A stretch of 64,000 nucleotides of DNA, from NCBI RefSeq assembly GCF_004339095.1, contig NZ_SMGQ01000011.1:1-64000 (forward strand), in the 5' to 3' direction. A program made the translations under genes and the position numbers. The notes beneath the pieces were generated by a model. That model ran no database searches, was not told where the DNA came from, and saw only the letters and a list, made by a program, of their open reading frames with translations. This DNA comes from Natranaerovirga hydrolytica. GTDB taxonomy: Bacteria > Bacillota > Clostridia > Lachnospirales > DSM-24629. This document shows, piece by piece, positions 62,102 through 64,000 of the stretch (the stretch's first letter is position 1; every line of letters begins with the position of its first letter).

Positions 62102-63795
62102 TATAAAACCTCCTTAATCACACGATTATAAATTTCTTCACCACTTAATTGTCGACCGTCATATTTTAAAATACTTTTTTGACAATGTATTCCTGTTTCT
62201 TGACGTATTAATTTGCCTAATTGACCAGTAAAGTTTTGTTCCACATTAACAAGAGTATTTGCTTTGTCATGATACTTTTCTAAAAGTTTGGTTGGTAAGG
62301 GATAGAGATCACCAAAAACTAAAGAAGCCACCTTATAACCATCATCTTGTAACATTTTTACAGCTTCTTGCAGTGGACCATACATAGAACCCCAACCCAT
62401 AAGCAATAAGTTAGGTTGTTCGCTTCCAAAATGTTCAGGTTCTTCAACAACAGATTTTAGCATTTCCAGTCGTTGCATGCGTTTATTCATCTGTTTGATT
62501 CGAACGTCAGCAGATTCAGTAATATTACCATATTCATCATGCTCATCACTATCTGAAAGTATAACTTGTCCTTCTATTTTTCCAGGTATTATACGAGGTG
62601 AAATACCATTTTCTGTCATTTCATAGCGTTTGTAAGTTCCTTCAGTTATATCCTCTTTTTTGCTAATATGACGATTAATGGTTATATTATCAAAATTAAA
62701 GGCATCAATGGTTTGGCTTGTATCTGCCAGGAATTGATCACTTAATATAATAACAGGTATTTGATACTTATCGGCTATATTAAGAGCTCTCACTGTAGCG
62801 TAAAAAGCATCTTCAGCACTTTTAACAGAAAGAATCATTCGAGAAATTTCACCATGAGAAGCGGTTAATACGAAACTTAAATCACTTTGTTCCGTTCTTG
62901 TAGGTAAACCTGTAGCTGGACCTGGACGCTGTACATCTACAACCACTAAAGGTATTTCCATTATGCCAGATAACCCTAAAGATTCTACCATTAAAGAAAA
63001 ACCACCACCAGAAGTACCAGTCATTGATCGAGCACCAGCGTAAGCCCCACCAATTGCCATATTAATAGCAGCGATTTCATCTTCAGCTTGTTCAACAACA
63101 ATGCCTGCTTCAGATTGCTTAGACGATAGATAGGTCATTATTCCAGTAGAAGGTGACATGGGATAAGCGACATAATAATCTAATCCTCCAGCCAAAGCAC
63201 CTAAGGCTAGAGCTTGGTTACCGTTTATAAGAATCTTATCTTGATTGTTTGGCATAGGATTTAAAGTTAGTAAAGATTCTGCCAAATCCATACCTTTTTC
63301 AATGGCTGTATAATTTAGCTGGGCAATAGAAACTTTTTTAAAAATAGAATCGCAACTTTCTTTAACATAATCTAAATCCAGTCCAAAATGTTTTAATACA
63401 GCACCGACTGTTACAGAACCTTCTACGCGATTGTTTTCTAATTCCTTTGCAACAGATTTAAAATCATAGGTTTTCAGTTGTTTGTTATCAGATGTTTTTG
63501 ATTCGTTTAATGAACGGTCTATAAAGATAACACCTGTATCCTTTAGTCTAGATTGATGTAAGTCTAAGGTTTCCTGATCCAAAGCGATTACTAGGTCTAA
63601 AGCAGAGTGGTGAGAGGTTATAGGTTCATCACCAAAACGAATTTGTACGAAGTTATGTCCACCTCGCACTCGAGACATATAATCCATATTGGAAAATAAA
63701 TAATACCCTTTGCGATGAAGAATTTTTTCTAATAAACTGCTTAACGTATTAATTCCTTGTCCAGCAGCTCCTCCAATTAAAATATTGTAATTCAT
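62101..63795 (-). CDS. korA: 2-oxoacid:ferredoxin oxidoreductase, gamma-alpha fusion
   Basis: A 564-residue protein: gamma domain in residues 1-180 (GGAAGQGINTLSS, YMSRVRGGHN) joined to the alpha domain (YPMSPSTGIM, EDEIAAINMAIGGAYAGAR and GTSGGGFSLM). With KorB it forms the KorAB enzyme that makes acyl-CoA, CO2 and reduced ferredoxin. There is no separate ferredoxin subunit. ATG 63795 follows AAAGGTGG; an upstream GTG would lie in that site. The substrate is not determined. Confidence 0.9.
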   Translation of the reverse strand: MNYNILIGGAAGQGINTLSSLLEKILHRKGYYLFSNMDYMSRVRGGHNFVQIRFGDEPITSHHSALDLVIALDQETLDLHQSRLKDTGVIFIDRSLNESKTSDNKQLKTYDFKSVAKELENNRVEGSVTVGAVLKHFGLDLDYVKESCDSIFKKVSIAQLNYTAIEKGMDLAESLLTLNPMPNNQDKILINGNQALALGALAGGLDYYVAYPMSPSTGIMTYLSSKQSEAGIVVEQAEDEIAAINMAIGGAYAGARSMTGTSGGGFSLMVESLGLSGIMEIPLVVVDVQRPGPATGLPTRTEQSDLSFVLTASHGEISRMILSVKSAEDAFYATVRALNIADKYQIPVIILSDQFLADTSQTIDAFNFDNITINRHISKKEDITEGTYKRYEMTENGISPRIIPGKIEGQVILSDSDEHDEYGNITESADVRIKQMNKRMQRLEMLKSVVEEPEHFGSEQPNLLLMGWGSMYGPLQEAVKMLQDDGYKVASLVFGDLYPLPTKLLEKYHDKANTLVNVEQNFTGQLGKLIRQETGIHCQKSILKYDGRQLSGEEIYNRVIKEVL

Positions 63796-63951
63796 GTAAC
63801 GCACCACCTTTTTTAAATAATAATTATTATTAAATAATACTTAATTATATGATATCATAGTTGGGAAATATTTCAATAGTAGATTAGGTTCTATATATTG
63901 TTTTACTTGTTTGTATATAAAAATTTATTGGGCAATAAGGCGCATATGCAA

Positions 63952-63980
63952 TTGACCTGATTCAATTAAAGGGCTATAAT
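63952..63980 (+). promoter_or_regulatory. Strong promoter reading out of the window
   Basis: TTGACC (63952-63957) and TATAAT (63975-63980) are 17 bases apart on the plus strand, and the start would fall near 63988. No gene begins before the window ends. The A/T-rich 130 bases between it and korA hold no gene. Confidence 0.7.
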
Positions 63981-64000
63981 AAAAATATTTAGAAATATAT

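Noticed and set aside
1-64000. CRISPR arrays, insertion sequences, prophage or integration sites
   Set aside because: No regularly spaced repeats, transposase, integrase or phage structural genes were seen.

Overview
The window is a 64 kb piece of a low-GC, Gram-positive, probably strictly anaerobic genome, most like Clostridia (Lachnospirales/Eubacteriales-type). This rests on AT-rich codon use, strong AGGAGG ribosome binding sites, frequent TTG/GTG starts, a T-box leader, DUF1292 and DUF1540 proteins, ferredoxin-linked 2-oxoacid oxidoreductase, and many molybdenum hydroxylase genes. The species cannot be named from the sequence. No CRISPR array, tRNA gene, insertion sequence or prophage was seen.

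Layout. 1-350: the last bases of a 23S rRNA followed by two terminators, with no 5S rRNA. 0.36-6.3 kb: a MarR regulator, a heterodimeric multidrug ABC exporter with the usual degenerate/canonical site split, and a third ABC exporter. 6.5-10.5 kb: an aldo/keto reductase, an H-NOX heme chemoreceptor with an O2-type pocket, small proteins and a copper chaperone. 10.6-14.8 kb: a complete spermidine operon (speD, speA-type decarboxylase, speE, speB). 15-21 kb: small proteins and a MoxR/DUF58/transglutaminase operon. 21-25.8 kb: a LysR regulator divergent from a single-chain purL.

26-52 kb is the main accessory region: molybdenum cofactor genes (moaB, moaA, moaC, a MOSC protein, mocA), a purine/urate-type catabolic cluster (diaminopropionate ammonia-lyase, YgeY hydrolase, D-aminoacylase-like amidohydrolase, SsnA, a dihydroorotate-dehydrogenase-like iron-sulfur flavoprotein), a three-subunit xanthine-dehydrogenase-type enzyme, a BMP-type nucleoside ABC importer, guanine deaminase, an NCS2 permease, a second, fused hydroxylase lacking the FAD domain, an XRE-cupin regulator, a MoeA-like protein and XdhC. 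The pieces fit a route that imports purine nucleosides and bases, deaminates guanine to xanthine, and processes xanthine/urate through molybdenum hydroxylases and downstream hydrolases and lyases. Three promoters in this region (in front of moaB, of the ammonia-lyase and of the three-subunit hydroxylase) are each followed by a similar leader. In each, a small six-base-loop hairpin overlaps the 5' arm of an intrinsic terminator. These leaders look like one shared attenuation system and are the strongest candidate for something undescribed.

52-64 kb: a TraX-like protein, a potassium channel, two small proteins, luxS, a Co/Ni ECF importer (cbiMQO) with a histidine-rich loop, a lactate/malate-type dehydrogenase, a tryptophan ABC importer (trpXYZ-like) behind a Trp-specific T-box, and korAB. 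A strong promoter near the right edge reads out of the window.
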